Source: Flavobacteriaceae bacterium | GTDB lineage: Bacteria > Bacteroidota > Bacteroidia > Flavobacteriales > Flavobacteriaceae | Direction of reading: 5' to 3' | Assembly: GCA_023141985.1 (NCBI GenBank) | Contig: JAGLKH010000333.1 | Coordinates: 1-5,550 of the forward strand | DNA length: 5,550 bases | Shown: positions 1 to 5,550 of the stretch, piece after piece | How the letters are laid out: each line of letters begins with the position of its first letter | Position numbering within the stretch: position 1 is the first letter of the stretch | Program-made: the position numbers and the translations under genes | Notes under the pieces: generated by a model | Seen by the model: the letters and a program-made list of their open reading frames with translations, nothing else | Database searches by the model: none | What the model was told of the DNA's origin: nothing

Positions 1-2033
1 GTATCGTATAATTGCCAATATAATTCTGGCCATGCTGAATTAAGCATCCATTGAACTATACCCGTACTTTTTGGTTTATGAGCGATAAAAGCTTCAAACA
101 TTGGGCGCATTAATTCATAATTACTCATTTGAGATTTAAAGGCAAATTCTTCAATACTTGATGACTTTCCATATCGGTTATTTAACGATTCTCTATATCG
201 GTCTAATGTTTTAAATGAATTTCTTCCTGTATGATATTCCCAGTATTTTTTATCAATTGGCCAAAGGCTTTCTTTTGGTAACATTCTTTCTAAAGAAGCC
301 AAAGGAGGAATATTAGGGCCAGGGCATGTTTCGGTATTAAAACCATAAGCTCCGCCTAATTCCGTATCGGTATACCAATAAACAGGAGGAGTAATGGCGT
401 ATGGGCCTAACATTTTCATACCTGTGGGACCACTAATATCACTAACCAAAGGCACTTCAGCAATAATATTGTTCTCTTCGGTACCTGCACCACCTGCCGA
501 AGTAATATATGAACGTGATGGATCGTATTCTTTAAAGAGTTCAATATATTTCCTTTCTAATTCTGGGGTTGGAAGTTTATCACTACCCAACATCCATACA
601 AATATGCTAGGGTGATTTCTCAACCATAACATTTGGTCTTTCCATGAAACTGCTAAAAGATTAATATCTTCATCACTAGTAGCACCTCCATATTTTTCAT
701 GACATTCTTTAAGAAGGTATTCTTCCCATTCCCAATGGCAATTCCAACCAATCATTATTAAAATACCGTAGGAATCACAAAGATCATAAATGGTTTCATC
801 TTTACCCCAAAATCCTTCCAATCGAATACTGTTCATATTCATATGGCGTACATATTTTATTTGTGCCTCTACATATTCTTTTGTGTCCTGTAATAATAGG
901 TCATCAGTCCATCCGCCAGATTTAATTAAAACAAATTTACCATTGATTGTAAAAGTTCTATTTTCATCTTCATTCAAATAACTGTCAATTTCACGGATAC
1001 CATATTTTTTTTCAACTTTATCTATTGTTTTATTACGATGAATAAATTCTGTTTTTAGATTGTATAGATTAGCATCTCCCATTCCGTTAGGCCACCAAAG
1101 TTTGACATTTGTTACAGAAAGCTGTTTGAAATCTTTTGGAGTGAAAGTAACACTAAGCGTATCACCTGCTTTAACAGTAACATTTTTCTCTACTACTCCA
1201 ACTTCATAATCTACTTTTAAAATCCCTTTAATTGGTTTATCAGTACTATTTACCAGTTCTGTTTTGATGTATAGGTCTGCTTCACTTAAAGTTTCTTTAT
1301 TTACTTTTGAATATACAAATGGGCTTCTAATTGTAATGCCTTCATTAATTTCTAAAAAAACTTCTCTAAAAATCCCCATATTACGATCCCTCGGTAAGGG
1401 ATTCCAGTCAACAAACCCTACAGAATATTCGCCATCTACATGTTGCCACATTTTTAAAGCTAAAATATTTTCTCCTTCTTTTATATACTCATTAATATTA
1501 AAAGTAAAAATTCGGTATGTGCCTGCAAAAGTATCTTTGCCTACAACTTTCTTACCGTTTACCCAAAGATCTGCTCTGTAGTTAATACCATTAAAACGAA
1601 GAGAAACAGTCTTGTTAAGATCATCTTTATTTAATTGAAATGAAGTTCTAAACCACCATGGTTGTTTAAACTGTTCATAACCAACCTTTTGCATGTTAAT
1701 TCCGAAATACGGATCTTCAATCACGCCATTAGTAGCCATACTCCCTAAAACTGTTCCAGGCACAATAGCTTTATACCAATTCTTAACATCGTATTTGCTA
1801 TTTGATATTGTTGTGTCATTAACACCTATTAGCTTATCAATAGGTTGCATTTTCCAATTATTAGATATTAGTTTTGCATTTTTGTTAGAAGATGAGTTGT
1901 TAGAACTTGCAATAACTGCCACCTCGTTTTTTTTTAAATTATCGGATTTGGTGTTTTTTGTATCGCATGCAAAAAATAAAAAACTTATTGATAAAAAAAT
2001 AATGACGGTAAAAAGAATATTTTGCTTCTTCAT
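1..2033 (-). CDS. GH2 exo-beta-D-glucosaminidase-like lipoprotein (partial, C-terminus beyond left edge)
   Basis: Retaining glycoside hydrolase of family 2 that probably removes terminal beta-linked sugars (glucosamine or a mannose-type sugar) from an oligosaccharide, acting as a lipoprotein outside the cytoplasm. Reading left from ATG 2033-2031, 677 codons are open and the frame runs off at base 1; relatives usually have about 850-900 residues. Visible parts: lipoprotein signal with Cys23; Asn/Ser/Lys-rich linker to about 58; jelly-roll sugar-binding domain about 60-225 (VPGTV at 91-95, NGINYRADLWVNG from 148); immunoglobulin-like domain about 226-355; TIM barrel from about 358 (GGWTDDLLLQ from 373, GWNC 429-432). 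The proposed acid/base is Asp485 in GSD, where ordinary GH2 enzymes have Asn-Glu. The proposed nucleophile is Glu568 in NTETCPGPNIP. The barrel ends with WMLNSAWPELYWQLYD (662-677). Ser-Asp at this site is known from the CsxA exo-glucosaminidase subfamily. Plant-type endo-beta-mannosidases are also related, so the substrate is uncertain; family assignment is firm. Confidence 0.93.
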   Translation of the reverse strand, partial: MKKQNILFTVIIFLSISFLFFACDTKNTKSDNLKKNEVAVIASSNNSSSNKNAKLISNNWKMQPIDKLIGVNDTTISNSKYDVKNWYKAIVPGTVLGSMATNGVIEDPYFGINMQKVGYEQFKQPWWFRTSFQLNKDDLNKTVSLRFNGINYRADLWVNGKKVVGKDTFAGTYRIFTFNINEYIKEGENILALKMWQHVDGEYSVGFVDWNPLPRDRNMGIFREVFLEINEGITIRSPFVYSKVNKETLSEADLYIKTELVNSTDKPIKGILKVDYEVGVVEKNVTVKAGDTLSVTFTPKDFKQLSVTNVKLWWPNGMGDANLYNLKTEFIHRNKTIDKVEKKYGIREIDSYLNEDENRTFTINGKFVLIKSGGWTDDLLLQDTKEYVEAQIKYVRHMNMNSIRLEGFWGKDETIYDLCDSYGILIMIGWNCHWEWEEYLLKECHEKYGGATSDEDINLLAVSWKDQMLWLRNHPSIFVWMLGSDKLPTPELERKYIELFKEYDPSRSYITSAGGAGTEENNIIAEVPLVSDISGPTGMKMLGPYAITPPVYWYTDTELGGAYGFNTETCPGPNIPPLASLERMLPKESLWPIDKKYWEYHTGRNSFKTLDRYRESLNNRYGKSSSIEEFAFKSQMSNYELMRPMFEAFIAHKPKSTGIVQWMLNSAWPELYWQLYD
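1965..2033 (-). other. Lipoprotein signal peptide and lipobox of the GH2 enzyme
   Basis: Residues 1-23 read as two lysines after the start Met, a hydrophobic core (ILFTVIIFLSISFLFF) and Ala22-Cys23. The L-F-F-A-C lipobox is looser than the enterobacterial consensus, but such variants are common in Bacteroidota. Signal peptidase II would cut before Cys23. The next residues (DTKNTKSD) are polar, and Asp at +2 is not read as an inner-membrane retention signal in this phylum, so outer-membrane anchoring is likely; whether it faces the surface or the periplasm cannot be decided. Confidence 0.75.
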
Positions 2034-2198
2034 TGTATTTAAACTTAAAAAGAGATATGTACAAATAAAATAAAATAAAAATGAGGTGGTTTGTTAAATA
2101 TTGTTTTATTATGATGATAAATGAACCTTTAATCAAAAAAATATCCTCTAGTCTCTGTACGGGGTTTTCTCTCTATTTTAGAAAGGTCAAAACTTTTG

Positions 2199-2206
2199 CA
2201 AATTTA
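2199..2206 (-). promoter_or_regulatory. Candidate -7 element upstream of the GH2 gene
   Basis: On the minus strand this reads TAAATTTG, a full match to the Bacteroidota -7 consensus TAnnTTTG. It would give a leader of roughly 160 bases before the GH2 start. No TTG-type -33 box is seen at the expected distance, and single matches are common in A/T-rich DNA. An 11-bp palindrome, CAAAACTTTTG (2188-2198), lies directly downstream. Confidence 0.25.
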
Positions 2207-2475
2207 TTTAAAAAATGAATTTATAGAACCCACCTGTTATACCTTGTATACTCTGCGACGAGATAGTCTTTTTGCAGATCATAGTCAAAAATATCGAACG
2301 CAATTTGTTAGAGCTAATAGTTCTCTTGCTTATTTATGATGAAAACTTTAGACTGAAATAATCAATTGTTCGCTAAATATGATTATTTATCTAAAACTAA
2401 TAGAATATTAACCTTTAAATGGTGTATATTTTAAAATATAATAGATAAGGTAAAAAATAAATGTAAAGTTGATAA

Positions 2476-2503
2476 AATTCTATTTGTTTATAGAATTGTT
2501 TTT
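2476..2503 (+). terminator. Weak A/T hairpin followed by T5
   Basis: AATTCTAT (2476-2483) pairs perfectly with ATAGAATT (2490-2497) across a 6-base loop, followed by G and five T. The form is that of an intrinsic terminator, but the stem has only two G/C pairs and no intact gene lies upstream on this strand. It may be chance in A/T-rich DNA. Confidence 0.25.
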
Positions 2504-2592
2504 AGGTTATTTTGTACAATCATATTATAATTTATAATTCAACAAAAAATGTATTGCCAATAAGTTCAATGGTGATAAACAGAGTATCTTAA

Positions 2593-2697
2593 GTTAATTA
2601 TTCCACAGGTGCTGCTTCTCTTTAAAGCGCACAATATAATACAACTGATACTTATGCAAAACCATGGGTTGTTCAAAGAGCAAGCAAATCTCGGTAA
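2593..2697 (+). pseudogene. Possible 3' remnant of a lost gene (unrecognised)
   Basis: In one plus-strand frame this reads VNYSTGAASL, a TAA at 2623-2625, then SAQYNTTDTYAKPWVVQ and RASKSR, ending at TAA 2695-2697. The codons (GCT, ACT, GTT, CAA, AGA) and amino-acid mix look like a flavobacterial protein tail rather than the surrounding A/T-rich spacer, and a strong hairpin starts 40 bases after the stop, as expected of a gene 3' end with its terminator. There is no start codon, the upstream body is missing, and the family is not recognised. The stretch is short enough to be open by chance, so this is a tentative call. Confidence 0.2.
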
Positions 2698-2736
2698 TAA
2701 AATAAAATGTTGAATTAATGTTTGGATTAGTTTTAG

Positions 2737-2768
2737 TTAAATAACCCGGGGGAGCCTGGGTTATTTAA
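2737..2768. terminator. Strong 14-bp hairpin, probable terminator
   Basis: TTAAATAACCC (2737-2747) pairs perfectly with GGGTTATTTAA (2758-2768). The stem continues inward by a G-T wobble and two G-C pairs, closing on the tetraloop GGAG (2751-2754). It is the most stable fold seen in the window. No T-run follows directly on either strand; a T9 run (2790-2798) lies 21 bases on along the plus strand. It could end araC transcripts coming from the right after a roughly 230-base 3' tail, or be left over from a lost plus-strand gene ending at 2697. Confidence 0.55.
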
Positions 2769-2998
2769 TGACTTCTAATATCATTTAGGTTTTTTTTTCG
2801 AAACAATTTTTAACAACTTTGGTAAAAATCACGATGTGTAAGCCTTTGTACAGCAGCGCAAATATTTCTTTTTACTTGGCTCTCATCAGTTAAACCAGTT
2901 AGAGACAGATAATTTGTGAAGAGTAAGAAAGAGGTTAAAAACGACTTGTTTTGCAATGATCACTGAAATAAAAAGTAAGTCTAATGTATAATCTTAAG

Positions 2999-3847
2999 TT
3001 ACCTAAAACTCTTACGGTAAGCTGAAGGAGTTTTTCCCATACTTTTTTTAAAGTAATGGTTAAAATTGGCAAGGTTATTATAACCACTTTCAAAACAAAT
3101 ATGAGTTATTTGATTATCTGTTTCTGCCAATAATTTTGCTGCTATTCCAATACGAACACTTTTTACATACTCGATAAATGTTATATTGGTTTTCTTTTTA
3201 AAATATCTACAAAATGAACTAGGCGCCATATTTAATACAGCAGCAGCTTCGTCAAGTTTTATGCCTTCATGTATGTTTTTAAAAACATATTCATATATTT
3301 TATTTATTTTTTCAAGATTTTTCGAAAAACCTTTTGACTGAATCATTGGGTTTGAAAGTATTTCAGGGCATTCAACTTTCAATAAAATATTAAATATTTG
3401 TAATAAATTAATGTAATAATCCAATCCTTTAAAATGAACCATTTCCTCAAGAATACTTACTATTTTTCTACTATCCTTAATTTTAAATCTAATTCCTCTA
3501 TTAGCTTGTCTTAATAAATGAACCATTTTATCGAGTTCTGGCATATTAAAAAAATCAGATTTAAGAATATTTTCTGTAAAATGGGTTACAATACAAGTTG
3601 GATCTTGTTCATTCTCTTTATCCAACAATTCCCAGCAATGAGGCAAATTAGGACCTAAAAGCACAAAATCTCCTGATTCAAAACCAGAGATATTATCACC
3701 TACAATTCTTCGCCCTATTCCCGAGTAAATAAAATTTAACTCAAAATTCTTATGAGAATGTACTTTCGCACTTGATTGTAAAGGTGAATTTCTAGTAATG
3801 AAAGAATGTTTTTCTGGTACAAATATCTTTTCAAAAACAAACTCCAT
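2999..3847 (-). CDS. AraC-family transcriptional regulator with N-terminal cupin domain
   Basis: Cytoplasmic DNA-binding regulator, 282 residues, a normal length for a one-domain-sensor AraC protein. The N-terminal half (about 1-150) is the cupin-like ligand-binding fold: His30, His32 and Glu36 in the HSHKNFELNFI segment, a glycine turn, then SGDFVLLGPNLPHCW (58-72). The C-terminal AraC-type DNA-binding domain spans about 178-282. Its first helix-turn-helix lies around KLDEAAAVLNMAPSSFCRYF (187-206); the second is ITHICFESGYNNLANFNHYF (247-266), followed by the family ending GKTPSAYR. There is no membrane segment and no kinase part, so it is not a hybrid two-component (HTCS) regulator. The ATG at 3847 directly precedes a good cupin N-terminus. 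It is divergent from the aldolase-symporter pair across 143 bases, which suggests it controls that pair in response to a sugar-type ligand; the ligand is unknown. Confidence 0.95.
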   Translation of the reverse strand: MEFVFEKIFVPEKHSFITRNSPLQSSAKVHSHKNFELNFIYSGIGRRIVGDNISGFESGDFVLLGPNLPHCWELLDKENEQDPTCIVTHFTENILKSDFFNMPELDKMVHLLRQANRGIRFKIKDSRKIVSILEEMVHFKGLDYYINLLQIFNILLKVECPEILSNPMIQSKGFSKNLEKINKIYEYVFKNIHEGIKLDEAAAVLNMAPSSFCRYFKKKTNITFIEYVKSVRIGIAAKLLAETDNQITHICFESGYNNLANFNHYFKKSMGKTPSAYRKSFR

Positions 3848-3990
3848 TTTTAATATATTAACTTAATACACTCAAAAATACATAATAATATCAATTTGAA
3901 GGTTAAAATATTATGTAATTTGAATAAAATTGTTGTGTTGAGTTATGTGCTTTTTAGTTTTCTTTGTTTCTAATAAAAATATAATAAGAT
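3848..3990. promoter_or_regulatory. Divergent control region between araC-type gene and aldolase gene
   Basis: These 143 A/T-rich bases must hold promoters for both directions. AATTTGAA occurs twice in direct orientation (3893-3900 and 3917-3924, starts 24 bases apart), and both copies are followed closely by TAAAAT, a layout compatible with an AraC-type dimer site. CAAAAATA at 3873-3880 reads TATTTTTG on the minus strand, matching the Bacteroidota -7 consensus TAnnTTTG for the regulator gene, although a well-placed -33 box is not evident. A 12-bp A/T palindrome (3850-3861) sits just before the regulator's start codon. No clear -7 match was found for the aldolase direction. Confidence 0.5.
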
Positions 3991-4890
3991 TTGAAATTAC
4001 CCTTGAAAGGAATTATTCCACCAATGATAACACCATTAACTGAAGTAGGTGCCTTAGATAGTAAAGCTTTAGAAAAACTTGTTGAACATTTAATTTCTGG
4101 AGGCGTACATGGTATTTTTTTATTGGGTACTAATGGAGAAGCACCAAGTTTAACATATGCGTTACGTAAAGAATTAATAAGCAAAGCATGCAATTTTGTT
4201 AAGGGCAGAGTACCTGTTTTAGTTGGTATAACAGACACTTCATTTGATGGGTCTATAGAATTAGCAAATCATTCTAAAGAAGCTGGTGCTGATGCAGTTG
4301 TTATCGCTCCACCCTATTATTTCCCTATTTCTCAAGCAGAGTTCATTGATTATTTAGAGAGTTTAGTTCCAGAATTACCTTTACCTTTTATCATGTATAA
4401 TATGCCAAGTTGTACAAAAATGGAACTTTCATTAGAAACGATAAAAAGGTCAAAAGAATTAGGAGCTATTGGCCTTAAAGATAGTTCAGGTAATATGGAT
4501 TATTTAAATGCTCTTTTAAAAGAATTTAAAGACTCACAGGATTTCTCAATCCTTGTGGGTACAGAAAGTTCTTTGCCTGAAACAATAGCAAATGGAGGGC
4601 ATGGTGCTATTGCTGGGGGTGCTAATTTTTTTCCAAGACTATTTGTAGATTTGTATGATGCTAGTGTTGCTGATGACAAGGAAACGGTTACGCTTCTTCA
4701 TAAAAAAGTAATATCACTATACGAAACTATTTATGATGTAGGTCAATACGATTCAAGATATATTAAAGGAACCAAATGTGTTTTATCTGTAATAGGGATT
4801 TGTAATGATTATATGGCGCTTCCCTTACGAAGGTTTGAAGAACCGGAAAGGAGAAAAATCGAAAAATATGTCAAAGACTTTGAATTATAA
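3991..4890 (+). CDS. DapA/N-acetylneuraminate lyase-superfamily class I aldolase, substrate unassigned
   Basis: Cytoplasmic TIM-barrel aldolase or lyase, 299 residues, full length for the family. It forms a Schiff base between a lysine and a 2-keto acid, and usually makes or breaks a bond that releases pyruvate. Visible: GIIPPMITPL near the start, the carboxylate-binding loop GTNGE (46-50), catalytic Tyr136 in YNMPS, Schiff-base Lys163 in GLKDSSGN, and GGHGAIAGGANFFPRLF (about 202-218). Dihydrodipicolinate synthase normally has Arg after YNVPS; here Cys141 follows, and the neighbours are not lysine genes, so DapA function is unlikely. Typical sialate lyases have GSTGE, YNIPA and a GxDE motif; these differ here. 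It may act on a 2-keto-3-deoxy sugar acid or ulosonic acid. The start is TTG, because an in-frame TAA lies at 3985-3987 and the first in-frame ATG (4024) would remove the first strand. The symporter gene follows after 19 bases, so they are probably cotranscribed. Confidence 0.93.
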   Translation: MKLPLKGIIPPMITPLTEVGALDSKALEKLVEHLISGGVHGIFLLGTNGEAPSLTYALRKELISKACNFVKGRVPVLVGITDTSFDGSIELANHSKEAGADAVVIAPPYYFPISQAEFIDYLESLVPELPLPFIMYNMPSCTKMELSLETIKRSKELGAIGLKDSSGNMDYLNALLKEFKDSQDFSILVGTESSLPETIANGGHGAIAGGANFFPRLFVDLYDASVADDKETVTLLHKKVISLYETIYDVGQYDSRYIKGTKCVLSVIGICNDYMALPLRRFEEPERRKIEKYVKDFEL

Positions 4891-4909
4891 AATATAACAA
4901 ATTAATATT

Positions 4910-5550
4910 ATGAACTATCAACTTGGATTTGTAGATACTATTATCTTAATACTTTATGGCCTTGTTTTAGTCGGAATGGGCGTGTATTTCTTTAGGAAGA
5001 CAAAAACTTCAGAAGAATTTATGGTTGCAGGAAGGGGTATACCTGCATGGGCAGCAGGTATAGCTGTTATGAGTGCATATACAAGTAGTGTCTCCTATAT
5101 TGCTGTTCCAGGAAAAGCATTTGATTCAAATTGGCATCCAATAATATTTGCTCTTACTGCATTACCAGTAACTTGGTTTGTTACTAAATATGTGATTCCA
5201 CATTATAGAAAAAACAATATTATATCCGTTTATAAATATTTAGAAGATAAAATTGGTGAATGGGGTAGAGTGTATGCTTCTTTTTCATTTTTACTGTTTA
5301 TGGTGGGACGTACTGCCGTAATACTGTATTTGTCGTCACTGCTTTTAACCTCTTTTGTCGATGTTGATATTCGATCATTGATTGTAATTATTGGAATTGT
5401 AACCATTGTTTACACATTAATGGGTGGTATGGAAGCTGTTATTTGGACGGATGTGATGCAGTCTATAATCATGATTTGTGGTGTTTTGTTTGTTGGATAT
5501 CTTTTAACCAAAGAAATATTTGCAGAGCCAGAATATTTAATTCAAAATGC
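4910..5550 (+). CDS. Sodium:solute symporter (SSS family), partial, C-terminus beyond right edge
   Basis: Inner-membrane sodium-driven importer of the LeuT-fold SSS family; 213 codons are visible of the usual 480-550 or more. ATG 4910 is followed by an N-terminal hydrophobic helix (about 8-28), the SSS-typical SEEFMVAGRGIPAWAAG region (34-50), and further membrane helices near 50-70, 75-95, 120-145, 155-172 and 180-200. GGMEAVIWTDVMQ (172-184) matches the conserved SSS segment carrying Asp181. Thr58, Ser60 and Arg134 fall at or next to positions I recall as substrate-contacting in the sialic acid transporter SiaT of Proteus mirabilis (Thr58, Ser60, Arg135), with Asp181 beside its Asp182. This hints at an acidic sugar, but is a recollection, not an alignment. 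The close upstream aldolase suggests the imported compound, or its derivative, feeds that enzyme. There is no Shine-Dalgarno sequence, as usual in Bacteroidota. Family firm, substrate open. Confidence 0.93.
   Translation, partial: MNYQLGFVDTIILILYGLVLVGMGVYFFRKTKTSEEFMVAGRGIPAWAAGIAVMSAYTSSVSYIAVPGKAFDSNWHPIIFALTALPVTWFVTKYVIPHYRKNNIISVYKYLEDKIGEWGRVYASFSFLLFMVGRTAVILYLSSLLLTSFVDVDIRSLIVIIGIVTIVYTLMGGMEAVIWTDVMQSIIMICGVLFVGYLLTKEIFAEPEYLIQN

Larger units (their letters stand above)
2034..2998. other. 965-base region without an intact gene
   Basis: This gap separates the araC stop codon from the GH2 start codon; both genes point left. No open frame with a start codon and a recognisable product is present on either strand. 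It holds the GH2 upstream region (2034-2230), a coding-like plus-strand stretch without a start (2133-2339), a very A/T-rich section (about 2340-2580) with a weak hairpin, a short coding-like plus-strand stretch ending at a stop (2593-2697), and a strong hairpin (2737-2768). From 2769 to 2998 only a T9 run (2790-2798) and a start-less minus-strand open stretch are seen. No tRNA, rRNA or riboswitch pattern was recognised. The mosaic fits a region where one or more genes were lost, but no relative was identified. Confidence 0.6.

Noticed and set aside
394..1581. Several plus-strand open frames of 60-105 codons
   Set aside because: They lie antisense to the GH2 gene, whose frame gives a continuous, recognisable GH2 protein; their translations resemble nothing.
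1693..2136. A plus-strand frame and an overlapping minus-strand frame at the GH2 5' end
   Set aside because: The plus-strand frame is antisense to the GH2 N-terminus. The minus-strand frame is a shifted reading of the signal-peptide region with a low-complexity hydrophobic translation.
2813..2960. Minus-strand open stretch of about 49 codons between the hairpin and araC
   Set aside because: It has no ATG start, no recognisable motif, and a length easily reached by chance; too weak to call a gene remnant.
2034..2998. Insertion sequence or CRISPR in the gene-free gap
   Set aside because: No paired terminal inverted repeats, target duplications, transposase motifs or regularly spaced repeats were found.
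3850..3861. 12-bp palindrome TTAATATATTAA
   Set aside because: Composed only of A and T in very A/T-rich DNA and placed within the regulator's ribosome-binding region; chance is the simplest explanation.
3954..4238. 94-codon minus-strand frame
   Set aside because: Antisense to the start of the aldolase gene, which carries clear family motifs on the other strand.
3991..4890. Annotation as dapA (dihydrodipicolinate synthase) or nanA
   Set aside because: The DHDPS Arg after YNVPS is replaced by Cys141, the sialate lyase motifs differ, and no lysine or complete sialate pathway genes are visible, so neither symbol is justified.

Overview
The window is about one-third GC. Its leaders are A/T-rich without clear Shine-Dalgarno sequences, and its gene families (a lipoprotein GH2 enzyme, an AraC regulator, a DapA/NAL-type aldolase with an SSS symporter) are typical of carbohydrate-use loci in Bacteroidota. 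A flavobacterium, possibly marine, is the best guess; no rRNA or marker gene confirms it.

Layout: (1) bases 1-2033, minus strand: the N-terminal 677 residues of a large glycoside hydrolase family 2 lipoprotein, cut by the left window edge. Its catalytic region resembles exo-beta-D-glucosaminidases (CsxA type, with Ser-Asp in place of the usual Asn-Glu). (2) 2034-2998: a 965-base stretch with no intact gene. It holds the presumed GH2 promoter region, an A/T hairpin, a strong 14-bp hairpin, and short coding-like fragments that may be remains of a decayed gene. (3) 2999-3847, minus: an intact AraC-family regulator with an N-terminal cupin domain. (4) 3848-3990: a divergent control region with an 8-bp direct repeat. 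(5) 3991-4890, plus: an intact DapA/N-acetylneuraminate-lyase-superfamily aldolase with a TTG start. (6) 4910 to the right edge, plus: the first 213 residues of a sodium:solute symporter, 19 bases after the aldolase and probably in its operon.

Inferred joint role: the symporter imports a small, probably acidic, sugar derivative. The aldolase cleaves a 2-keto acid (the imported compound or a product of it) to pyruvate plus an aldehyde, and the divergent AraC protein senses the substrate. The GH2 enzyme would release terminal sugars from a glycan outside the cytoplasm. Whether it belongs to the same pathway is not shown: it has the same orientation as araC but lies almost 1 kb downstream of it. 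No CRISPR array, RNA gene, intact mobile element or clearly new system is visible. The most useful open questions are the substrate of the aldolase-symporter pair and the origin of the 965-base gap.
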